Shown here piece by piece: positions 55,164 through 64,000 of a DNA stretch of 64,000 nucleotides (position 1 is the first letter of the stretch; every line of letters begins with the position of its first letter). The translations under genes and the position numbers were made by a program. The DNA is from Symbiotaphrina buchneri (Eukaryota; Ascomycota; Symbiotaphrinales; Symbiotaphrinaceae): the NCBI GenBank assembly GCA_001599915.1, contig BCIG01000005.1, forward strand, positions 576,725 to 640,724. Direction: 5' to 3'. Below the pieces are notes generated by a model. It saw only the letters and a program-made list of their open reading frames with translations. It was not told the origin of the DNA and searched no databases.

Positions 55164-57284
55164 ATGGCGGGCCCCGCGGTCGAGCAGCCTCAGGGCGTGC
55201 TTGAAGATGACAAGAATAACACAGGAGCTGCGGGCAACACTAAGACACAGGCTCTTGAGAATGAAGCAAAGGCTGAAGCAACGCCGAATAGCAGCTCAGG
55301 CACCCTTGAAGAGGCATCAGAACCGATAACGACAGAGAAACCGCAGGATGATAAACCACAACGATCCAAGGCCAAAATTGCAGTGATCATGTTCGCACTC
55401 TGCGTATGTCAACGGCCCTGCTTGCAAATCTCGCACCTAAAGCTGACCATTAGTAGATGGCGGTATTCCTTGCAGCTTTAGACCAAACGATTGTCACCAC
55501 GGCGTTGCCAACGATAGCAGCACATTTCCGTTCGACCGCGGCCTACACTTGGGTCGGTAGCGCATATCTGCTTGGGAGCGCGGCTGCTGGGCCAGTCTGG
55601 AGCAAATTCAGCGACATCTTCGGCCGCAAGCCTATACTCCTCTCCGCCAATGCGGTCTTCTTTGTTGGGAGTATCATCTGTGGCTGGTCCGTCAGCACGG
55701 GCATGTTGATTGCCGGGCGGGCTATCCAGGGAGTCGGCGGCGGAGGCCTCCTTATCATGGTCAATGTCACGATATCTGACTTGTTTAGCTTGAGGTATGG
55801 AGCTCTTCCTTTATATGATAGTTGTTGTGCTGATATGCACGCAGGAGTCGTGGACAGTATTTTGGGCTCGTCGGGGCGACTTGGGCCATCGCTAGTGCGG
55901 TGGGCCCGGTTCTTGGGGGTATCTTCACTGAGAAGGTTACCTGGCGGTGGGCTTTTTGGGTAAATGTAAGTGCCTCGCTGCGTCGATCTGCTGCATTGAT
56001 ATATTTATCGACATTGTATTGACCGCTTCTTCCACTGTATCTATCTATTGCGTGAATTTCTCCGCACGGATGGACACTGGGTCAACATATAACTGACACA
56101 AAACTAGCTGCCGATCACCGGGACCTGCTTCGGTGTTCTCCTGATTTTCCTCGACGTCCATACGCCGACGACACCCCTTCTGGCCGGTCTGAAAGCTATT
56201 GACTGGTCTGGTGCTCTAACAATACAAGGAGGGGTCTTGATGTTCCTTCTCGGACTCGAATTCGGTGGCGTCACCTTTCCCTGGAAGTCCGCAACGGTCG
56301 TTTGTCTCATAATATTTGGCATGTGCGCCGCCTGCATATTTGTTTTGAATGAGTGGAAAGTAGCCAAATATCCTATCATTCCCCTTCGCATCTTTCACAG
56401 CCGTTCAAATATTGCGGCCATCATCGTAAGTGGCCCTCTAAGTCTTCTTTCACTCTGTATGCTCATGGTGATAGACGTCCATGTGTCACGGCTTTGTCTT
56501 CATTGGGGGCTCGTACTATTTACCTCTGTATTTCCAAGCAGTCCTTGGAGCGACGCCCATTTTGTCTGGAGTATACCTCCTACCGTTCGTCCTCGGTCTT
56601 TCAATCACCTCCGGGTTCTCCGGAGTCATCATTCGCAAGACGGGAAAGTACCTGCCAAACATCTTTTTCGGGGTCATCTTCGCCTTGCTGGGTTCTGGTC
56701 TCTACATCTCCTTCGGTCCGACTGCCAACTGGGCAAAGCTCGTCATCTTTCAACTCATAACTGGCATAGGAGTAGGACCTAACTTCCAAGGAATCCTTTT
56801 GGCGATGCAGAGTGCCTGCAATCCTCGAGATATTTCCGCCGCGACCGCCACATTCTACTTCCTGCGGAATCTATCCACTGCCATATCTGTGGTGGTGGGG
56901 TCCGTCATCTTCCAGAATGGAATGAAACAACGCTTCGAGATACTATCTGCTTCTCTTGGACCCACCGACGCTGCACTTCTTTCTGGCAGCTCGGCTGGGG
57001 CTAATGTTGAACTGATCAAGACGCTTGCTCCGGCGCAACGGGCAGTAGCCAGGCTAGCATTTACGCAGAGCTTACGCAATGTCTGGATCTTCTATACGGC
57101 CATGGCGGCCCTCAGCGTATTTGCCAGCATATTCATAGGCAAAAAGACGCTCACCAAAGAGCACACGGAAACGAAGACTGGCCTTGAGGCGGAGGAGACG
57201 AAGAGAAAGGAGGTGAAGGCGTTGCGGGAGCAGAAGAGGAGGGAAAAGCTGGAGCTCAAAAACGGTACTAGAGAAGACGTGTAG
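55164..57284 (+). CDS. MFS multidrug/toxin efflux transporter (DHA2, 14-helix type)
   Basis: Plasma-membrane drug:proton antiporter. Exons: 55164-55403, 55457-55794, 55845-55965, 56108-56425, 56475-57284; 608 residues. ATG 55164 (MAGPAVEQ) was chosen over 55023 because the extra residues are not family-like. The acidic N-terminus (about 70 residues) precedes helix 1, whose motif LDQTIVTTALPTIA is motif D1 of DHA2 pumps; motif A is SDIFGRKP; RAIQGVGGGGLL and the antiporter motif C region (IASAVGPVLGG) follow. KVTWRWAFWVNLPITG is typical of toxin-efflux proteins near polyketide and peptide clusters. Intron 55966-56107 is 142 bases, the longest in the window. The tail is charged (KRREKLELKN). 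Confidence 0.93.
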
Positions 57285-57594
57285 GGTTTATAGAGTGTTA
57301 GAGCAGGTCAAAGTATTTGTGAATATTAGAATTAACCGTGATACCCAATTCGTTTATGAAAATAATCTGGAGTGCGCTCTTAGTACCCTATCATGTTAAT
57401 AACAGTGAATTACGAGCCGCCAGGTTCCATCTTCCAGGTACCACCGACGCGACAGGTGACCTTCTTCCAGCGCGACTCCCTCATTTCCAGTCTTCGGGCG
57501 CATGCATGGTAACTCCGTGACTCCTCTGGTAACTCCGTGACGCCTCTCTATCTTATTGAGACGCGCGAGACTTTCATCACCAACAGCCGAAAAG
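57285..57594. other. Short intergenic with a 20-base tandem duplication
   Basis: Besides the tandem repeat at 57508-57547 I see nothing here. Confidence 0.5.
57508..57547. repeat. 20-base tandem duplication
   Basis: Two adjacent copies of GGTAACTCCGTGACKCCTCT differing at one base, ending 47 bases before the macro-domain start. It looks like a recent local duplication. Confidence 0.9.
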
Positions 57595-58549
57595 ATGCCG
57601 CCTAGTGTGACTTCCATCCCGCTCACCGAGATCCCCACCATTTCCCTCCTCTACAAGCTCGGCCGCCTGCAGCCACCTCGCGATGGGGCTCTGTACAAAG
57701 CCTCGGGGGCGTTGAATGCGAGGATCTCTCTCATCAAAGCGGACATCACTACCCTTCAAGTTGGAGCAATCGTCAATGCCGCGAACAGCAGCTTGCTCGG
57801 GGGAGGCGGGGTAGATGGGTACGTGATCCAGGCACACGTCTCTATACTCTTCGCGCATGAAGAGACCAACTACTGAATGTTGGGTGATACTAACGAGTAT
57901 ATCTCCCTTGCAGAGCTATCCACCGCCGTGCCGGTCCTGGACTCCTGAAAGAATGCCGCACTCTCAACGGCTGCCCCACCGGCTCCGCCAAGATCACGGA
58001 CGCCTACGATCTCCCTTGTTCGAAGGTCATCCACGCCGTGGGTCCCATCTACGACGAAGATGAGGTAGAGGAATCGGCTGAGCTGTTGAGGGGATGTTAC
58101 CGTCGTTCGCTAGAACTGGCAAAGGAGAATGGGTGCAAGAGCATCGCCTTCAGCGCCATAAGTACTGGGGTGTATGGATACCCGAGCAGTGCTGCGGCCG
58201 AGGTGGCGACCAAGGAAGTGAGGAGATGGTTGGAGAAGGAGGACAGTGGTACCCAGTCGGCGATTGAGAGAGTCATTTTCGTGGTGTTCATGGAGAAGGA
58301 TCAAATGGCCTACGATAGGTGGTTGCCGTAAGTCTACGTTTGGAGCTGTGTCACTAGCTGGGTATGGCTAACTTTCTGTGCAGGAAGGTCTTTCCGCCTA
58401 TAGAACAAGACGTTGCCGCAGATTCGCCCGAAGAAAAGACTGAAAAGAAGGTGTTGTCAGAGATCTTGCCCGATCCACCTCAGGAGCCACCCGGAGAAGA
58501 GGGTCAGCCTGGTGCGAAGAGGCAGAAGACTGGCGACTCCGAGCTTTGA
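57595..58549 (+). CDS. Macro-domain ADP-ribose hydrolase (MacroD/Ymdb-like)
   Basis: MacroD-type domains bind ADP-ribose and remove mono-ADP-ribose or deacetylate O-acetyl-ADP-ribose. Exons: 57595-57818, 57914-58327, 58384-58549; 267 residues. The macro domain covers about residues 40-210: [20 protein letters not shown], then [19 protein letters not shown] (substrate loop), [23 protein letters not shown] and the phosphate loop ISTGVYGYP. The C-terminal 50 residues are acidic then basic ([12 protein letters not shown]), suggesting a nuclear signal. Intron junctions restore GVDGAIHRR and WLPKVFPP. Confidence 0.93.
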
Positions 58550-58852
58550 TAAGAGGTCGGTGAACGTAGCACTGGATAACGATATCATTGCAATGACGAG
58601 GCGAGCGATATTCAGTGGCAGCTGACTTGGAGGTCAGCCATCGAAGGGTTGATACAAACTAGTGGCAAACAGCTTCAAAACTGAAGATTGAGCTTTCGGA
58701 TATGCAACATCCATCATGATTGAACAGGAAGTGTTACATCCTTCAAATGCAATGACCGTTGCCCAAGCTAGAGGCCTGCAATGGAAAGCCCCCATCTAAA
58801 AATCTCTGGCACTTGCCCAATATATACTCCGTCCTAGCCGATCTCTATGTCT
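58550..58852. other. Intergenic, convergent 3' flanks of macro-domain and GLTP genes
   Basis: Nothing recognised. Confidence 0.5.
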
Positions 58853-59576
58853 CTACCATTTGGCCTCCTTGCTGGCCATGAATTCCTTCAACACCGCGAC
58901 TCTTGCTTCTAGCGCGCCCAACCAGATGCCCAGCTCCTTCTCCACCTTAGCCTGATCATCTCCCAATTTCTTGTAGAAATCCTTCCGGTACGGTGTCGCG
59001 CTCATAGCAGCACTGAAGATGGGCTTCACGATGAAGCTATGGTGGGGCTTGAGGGTATTTCCGTACGCGCCGCGGAAGCTCTCCGAGAGCTCCTCGCCGG
59101 ATTTCGACAGGTTCTGCCGCAGTGCTTGCGCTGTGAAGTCGAGGCCACGGACCAGCCAGAGCAACCCCTCGGTTGCGGTGTGCTTCTTCTCGGCAAGTTC
59201 GCTCTTGACGAGCGATTGGAGGGTAGAAGAGGTACCGGGGGAGGCGAGCTGGCGGTCACGGATTTTCTATGGAAAGATTGTCAGCCCATGGCCTTCTCCA
59301 GTGGAAGGAGGGAAAGAGGGCAAACCTTGATGTTGCCTCCCATGTCCGACTTGACGGGTCTAAATGCTGCCGAACCGAGGAGATCTATAAAACATGTTAG
59401 GCAATATCCTACAGTGAACATTGATAAGGTACTAGTATACCAAAAAGGCCCGTCAATGAGTCGGAGGCCTCGAGAAATTCGTCGGTCGCGACACCATTGG
59501 AGTCCATGGGGACGTCGGCGAAGGACTTCTTCATGGTGTCGAAGTAAGTCCCGCCAGGTGGAATAGTGGCCGCCAT
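58853..59576 (-). CDS. Glycolipid transfer protein (GLTP; HET-C2-like)
   Basis: Cytosolic protein moving glycosphingolipids between membranes; the Podospora member HET-C2 is a heterokaryon-incompatibility factor. Exons (minus): 59576-59441, 59384-59326, 59266-58853; 202 residues, the normal size. The sugar-binding set is present: Asp, Asn and Lys in SDMGGNIKKIRDRQ, Trp in LLWLVRGLDF and His in LKPHHSF. Start MAATIPPGGTYFDTMKKSF matches fungal GLTPs. The gene is divergent from the Spo71-like gene, with 464 bases between the start codons. Confidence 0.94.
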
Positions 59577-60040
59577 GATGGTGTACAGAAATCTTCTTGC
59601 CCAATTGAGAATATTTTGGATTGAGCCTCGAGAGGAGAATTAATGGAGAGGAGAGTGTTTTCAGCAGGATATAGCACACGTGGAGCTTGAAGGGGAGGAA
59701 AGGGCGTGGGGAGATGCCACCAAGCGGTGAGGGGTCCAAGCAACGGCTAGTCACTGCTAGTGCATGCCAGCCTTGTGCTTAGCGGCAACGTCACCAGGCG
59801 CATCGATCAGTGGCTTGCACATCGCCAGGATCGATCTTGGATCCCAATCTTCGCAGGCAGGACTGTACGGAGTACACCTCACGAGAGCCAGCCAATATCG
59901 GCGATCAAGACCCTCCTCTTGTGGTACTTTCACCTTGAGAGCGATCATCATGCGTTTAGCTTGTATATAATACGATTCGCCATTCTTTCATTGGGTCTGC
60001 AAGTCCAGTCTTAGTTGGTCTGTAGGTTCTGGCTTGGCCG
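59577..60040. other. Divergent promoter region, GLTP and Spo71-like genes
   Basis: No gene recognised; the gap must serve both directions. Confidence 0.5.
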
Positions 60041-63000
60041 ATGGACCCAACCAGCCAGGTTGGCGAGCAGCTGGATGCCCCAGTCGGCAAACCAGTGCTC
60101 GATGCTCAGTCATACACGGCACAGAGACTGGTACGACTCTCCGTGATTGATTTGTTTACAGCAGCTAATGAGTTACAGAAACATGCCACCCCTCAGCATC
60201 TTCATGTCACCAGCCGCCGCTGCTTTATAGGGCCACTGCCAGAGGGATGGCTGAAGAGTCATCGGAAATCGTGGTACAAGGAACAATTGCACCTAAACTA
60301 TTCCTCACGAGCGGCTGCATTCAAGACCGATGAAGATATCTCCTATAGACGGTCGGTGACAGGACTGGATGACGCTCCGAAAAATAGGACTGGACGGGAC
60401 CTCCCCCAACCATTGGATATTGAAAATATAGAAGAGGAGGAAGAGGGTGACAGTGCAGAAGCTACGTTAGAAGAGCCTCCTGCGGTATCAATACCAGTGG
60501 CGCAAGAACTCGAGCCGGAAGCCCAACAAGAGAATGACCTCGGGACGGATGGAGCTCCCCCAGCCGATGCGCCGAGACGGAAGACTCCACGAACTCGTTC
60601 TTTTGGTCTGCGAATGCGACCACAGAGCAACAGAGGAAAGTCTAAGACGTCAGTCAGAAGCGCAGGAGCAAGCTCTTTTATGACAGCAAACGAGACGTTG
60701 GATGGGCCTTCCTCTCCAGCACCAGGTGGTAAGGTCCTCAAATATTGGAAGATTCTGAGTGCTGACGTGTTGGTTTAGGTAACCAGGCGTTGGTCGAAAG
60801 CTATTTAGAGAGGACTAAGTCCGATGGTAGGCGACTCTCACTATCCTCATGAAATCTGGCTTTTGAGACATCTGACATCGAGGGTCTAGGAGGACATGCT
60901 GTCCTAGATGATGTCAACTCCCGATCCTCCCTTCTTCCGCATGACGAAAATCAAAGATTGGCTCAGGACAGGGTTACACTCCCAGTCAAACCTCCACAAA
61001 AGCGCAGTACGAGCAATTTACTTGCAAGAAGCCGTCGGAAGTCCTCCAGGTCCGAAGCCAACGCTACGTTTGATGGTGCTGCAGATGAGCAGGGGCGACC
61101 TGAACAAAATCGAGCGACGTCCTCGGGCCTGGTCCGTTTCAATCTACCAGCGGAGGCCAAGCAAAAGGAGCAGCAGATGAAGGTCCATCTAAGTCAGATG
61201 GGCCGTCGTCAAATGCTTCATCATATACGGCGTGGCAAAATGCGTCAGGGAGAGATCTTGAAGATGGAGAAAATGTTGGTTATGGTGGAGACAACTCGCC
61301 AGGATCTTCCCGATGATTTTGAAGAAAACCACAGCAGTCATATCGATTCTACCGCAGTGGAAAAATGGCAGGAATTCGTCGTGGTATGCAGGGCAAGCGC
61401 TACTGAAGATGCGGAATTCTCTTTACAGTTATATCAGACGAGAGTAAGCGACCGTGCTCAAACTGGCTGTTTTGAAGTTGTCTTCGCTAATAAGTGGGCG
61501 TCAGGTCATCCCAGACGTGCAAGGTACCCAAGCAAAGCGGCGTTACAAGTACGAAATTCCGCTTTCGTACAAGAAGACGAAAGTGAACATGTTCTCGGCT
61601 TTAGATAAAACCCTTGTGACATGGGTGCCGTGGAAGAAGGGTCGTATGATCTACATTATGCGTCCAAGATCTGCAGCTCATTCCGTGGAATGGTACACCT
61701 TCCTAAGCAAAATACTTGGATGGAAGCGGGTTTCAACCTTGCAGATCAATGTGCCGGATCTGGATGTGAGCCTCAGGCTGGACAATCCTTTCGAACAGCT
61801 GGAGGCCTCCATTGATGAAGCGCAAGCTTCTGAAAGGGACGAAGCATTCGCAAAAACCTTGGAGGAGGAACGGGCGGTAGCGAACAACATAATACGAAGA
61901 TCTATGGAGGTGCTCAAGAGCAATCCGGAATGGGCTGAAGTGCTGGACAACTGGACAAAGCACCACCAAATGGGCCTCGCGTGGAAGCGGTATGATCGTC
62001 TCGAATGGGTGCATGGACAAAATGAACGGAAGATGTATGGCACAATCGCAATGCAGAGATCTCACGAACTGGAGTTACGACCGAAGCAGCATTATCCGAC
62101 GACCATGCGTGTACCGGGCGGTCCAGCGCTCACGGAGCCTCCGCCGGTTGAAGGCTTTCTCATCCGGCTCACATCTCAAAGAGGTACCGATCAGAAATTT
62201 GGAAAGCTGTTCTATAAGCGTCTATATTTCTCCTCGCACAATCAGTTCTTATGCTTTTCTAGACCGACGAAAGCACACCCTCCTCCGCCGCCTAAGCTTC
62301 CTATGACGACTGACTCAAGGATACCGACTGCTGATCAGATTGCGGAGAAAATCCCCATCATATATGGCCTGAATCCCTACCCACTGGAGAATGGTCAGAT
62401 TTCATGGCTTGGTGCAGCTGATGAAATCAGGGAACAACATGACACAGAGGCTTTCGCCGAAGTGCAGCGGAAGATCAACACTCTGCTTGACAGCGATGGA
62501 TATATCAACCTGTGTGACGTCTCCAAAATTAGGTCGATGGCTCGTGGAAGTACTCCAGCAGATGCCAACATCGACGAAGGCTCAGATGTAGATTTCATGG
62601 AAGAAGTCCCTGGCGGCCAGGATGATGATGGTGTGACCACGGAGGTGGATGATGACAGAACATTTGAGCTTGTTATAAAGAATGGCTTGGTTGTCAGGCT
62701 CCAGGTAAGAATAACAGTCGGTCTATCGACTTTTGCAAGAGGCTGATCTTCGTCTGGTAGGCATTCAACAAGATGACAAAGCGTGAATGGATGAAGTGTC
62801 TCCGGGAACTTGCGAAACACTGGAAAGCGAGGGTTCATGCTGACATGCAGCTCCTCAAGAGCGTCCGCAAAGCGAACCTGCAGGAAATGAGAATAGATGA
62901 AGAGATGGAAGCTCTTATAGGTCAATACGCCCAAAAGTGGGAGGTGACGAAATCAGTCGCGTCTCCTGAGCTCTGGCACATGTGCGGTATATCATGTTGC

Positions 63001-63604
63001 CGATCTGTAACTGTAAGGGCTCCAAGAAGCACCTGTGGCCTCAAGCTAACCAAAGCAGATGTCAGGGACGCTCTTCCAGAAACCTCGATATCACTCAACA
63101 TTCACCCGTTATAGTGTGATTCTTTGCCATGGACAGCTGATTCTCTTCCAAAATTCTCTGCGGAGCCATACCGGCAAAGTACTGCCCTCAGCACACCATG
63201 AGCGCCACAGCCACATTGATCTTAAGGACTGCTACATTTACAGCGGCCTTATCACGGAAAAGGACCTGCTGTATCGCAATCAAACTTTCGATAGCAACAA
63301 GCCCAGCCACACTGGCCTTCCTCGAATCTACCTCGAGGACAACTGGACGTCGCAAGATGAAGACACGATGTGTTGCTTTGTGCTGTGGCACAACATGAAA
63401 AAGTCGCTTTTACGCACCGACGAAGAAAGGGCCGCAGGAGGACAGAGGATGCGCCTGCGTAGGGTATCCAGGCTTGGAGTAACCGGACGGTCCATCGTGC
63501 TCAAGGCTCGGAGTAGAGCGGAGCGAGATCGGTGGGTGCTGAGCATCGCCATGGAGATTGAACGGCTGCAGCAGGATGAAGAAATCCGCGTTGTGCCCAG
63601 TTGA
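60041..63604 (+). CDS. spo71: Spo71-like multi-PH-domain protein
   Basis: Yeast Spo71 binds Vps13 and shapes the prospore membrane during sporulation. Exons: 60041-60728, 60779-60826, 60890-61443, 61505-62704, 62761-63012, 63059-63604; 1095 residues (yeast protein about 1245). The N-terminal part (residues 1-130) has conserved-looking RRCFIGPLPEGWLKSHRKSW; residues 130-245 are low-complexity acidic then basic (PRRKTPRTRSFGLRMRP). The middle region carries GRRQMLHHIRRGKMRQGEIL and a PH-like stretch (KKGRMIYIMRPRSAAHSVEW); a second PH unit (GFLIRLTSQRGTDQKFGKLF) is split by a long insert; the C-terminal PH domain runs from QKPRYHSTFTRYSVILCHGQ to RDRWVLSIAMEIERL. Transcribed away from the GLTP gene. 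Confidence 0.83.
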
Positions 63605-63786
63605 GCGTTTTCTGCATCTTGATTTTTCTATCTTTCTCCCTCATTGTATACCATTGGTGGACTTCTGGAGCGATCCGAATTCGTTTGTGCATAAAGAGCG
63701 GGTCTTTGGCAGGCTCACTGGATGGTCTCGGTAGAATCCGGTTGATCCAAATCAGCATAGGTGCCTTAATGAAACATAATCAAGCT

Positions 63787-64000
63787 TCAATCAGTCCAAT
63801 CTTCGTCATTGATTCTCTTTATGACCTTAGTTTTGCTCTTCCACCCCTGCCAGGGGATCTCGCCTGCTCTGGTAAAGGGCCACAAAATATGAGTGACACG
63901 ACCCGTGATAAGGCTTTTCGAGACCTGGACAGTATCAGCAGGGACAGCGTTCATCGTAAGACATCGACTTGTCCGCCAACTCACCGGCCCGTATGTGTTG
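63787..64000 (-). CDS. imp2: Mitochondrial inner membrane protease subunit 2-like, C-terminus only
   Basis: Imp2 is a signal-peptidase-like serine protease that trims intermembrane-space proteins. Only the end is in the window: exon 64000-63985 (ending NTYGP) and exon 63924-63787; the start lies beyond the right edge. NTYGP joined to VSKSLITGRVTHILWPF is the conserved C-terminal motif of Imp2 (usual form GPVxLGLITGRATHILWPP). The catalytic Ser and Lys are not in view. Intron 63925-63984 is 60 bases and open in frame, so a transcript retaining it would still end at the same stop. Confidence 0.7.
   Translation of the reverse strand, partial: NTYGPVSWRTSRCLTMNAVPADTVQVSKSLITGRVTHILWPFTRAGEIPWQGWKSKTKVIKRINDEDWTD

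Overview
This is a gene-dense nuclear window from a filamentous ascomycete (Pezizomycotina; the general feel is Eurotiomycetes, but that is an impression, not a test). The reasons are the short introns (about 46-95 bases, GT..AG, CTRAY-like branch points), the nitrate-assimilation pair, a processive chitin synthase, a caleosin, a UvsD/ATRIP-type checkpoint protein and an Hst3/Hst4-type sirtuin. I found no rRNA, no convincing tRNA, no transposon and no virus-like element. Exon models were made by hand; in nearly every gene they keep frame exactly from start to stop.

Layout. 1-6076: nitrite reductase (niiA, cut by the left edge) and nitrate reductase (niaD), head-to-tail on the minus strand, with a perfect NirA box and GATA sites between them. 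6870-7848: caleosin (-). 8567-11030: Hsp110 (-). 12002-14719: chitin synthase (-). 16023-19924: UPF2 (-). 21200-22822: Tos4-like FHA protein (-). 24265-25516: Cic1/Utp30-like L1-domain ribosome-biogenesis factor (+). 25646-26691: palmitoyl-protein thioesterase (-). 27612-29053: CTD-kinase cyclin Ctk2 (+). 29628-33761: two tandem Myb/SANT-like coiled-coil genes (+) whose introns all lie in phase 0. 34225-36824: ATRIP/UvsD (-), divergent from CDP-diacylglycerol synthase (37514-39141, +). 39777-41202: peroxisomal thiolase locus carrying an in-frame stop and a frameshift. 42564-43814: Cup1-like LYR protein (-), divergent from an Mbp1-type APSES factor (44543-47432, +). 48123-49819: Hst3/4-like sirtuin (+). 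50744-51648: glycine-zipper/SR-rich protein (+). 52391-57284: a P450 followed by an MFS pump (+). 57595-58549: macro-domain protein (+). 58853-59576: glycolipid transfer protein (-), divergent from a Spo71-like PH protein (60041-63604, +). 63787-64000: end of an Imp2-like mitochondrial protease (-).

How the genes relate. Only niaD/niiA form a clear pathway cluster (nitrate to nitrite to ammonium). Several genes belong to the G1/S and replication-stress programme (Mbp1-like factor, Tos4-like FHA protein, ATRIP, Hst3/4), and MCB/SCB-like motifs occur upstream of them. The P450-MFS pair is the only part resembling an accessory metabolic or detoxification unit. The most unusual structure is the Myb/SANT pair: four repeats each split by introns at the same two places, with every intron in phase 0 and one GC-AG intron in each gene.
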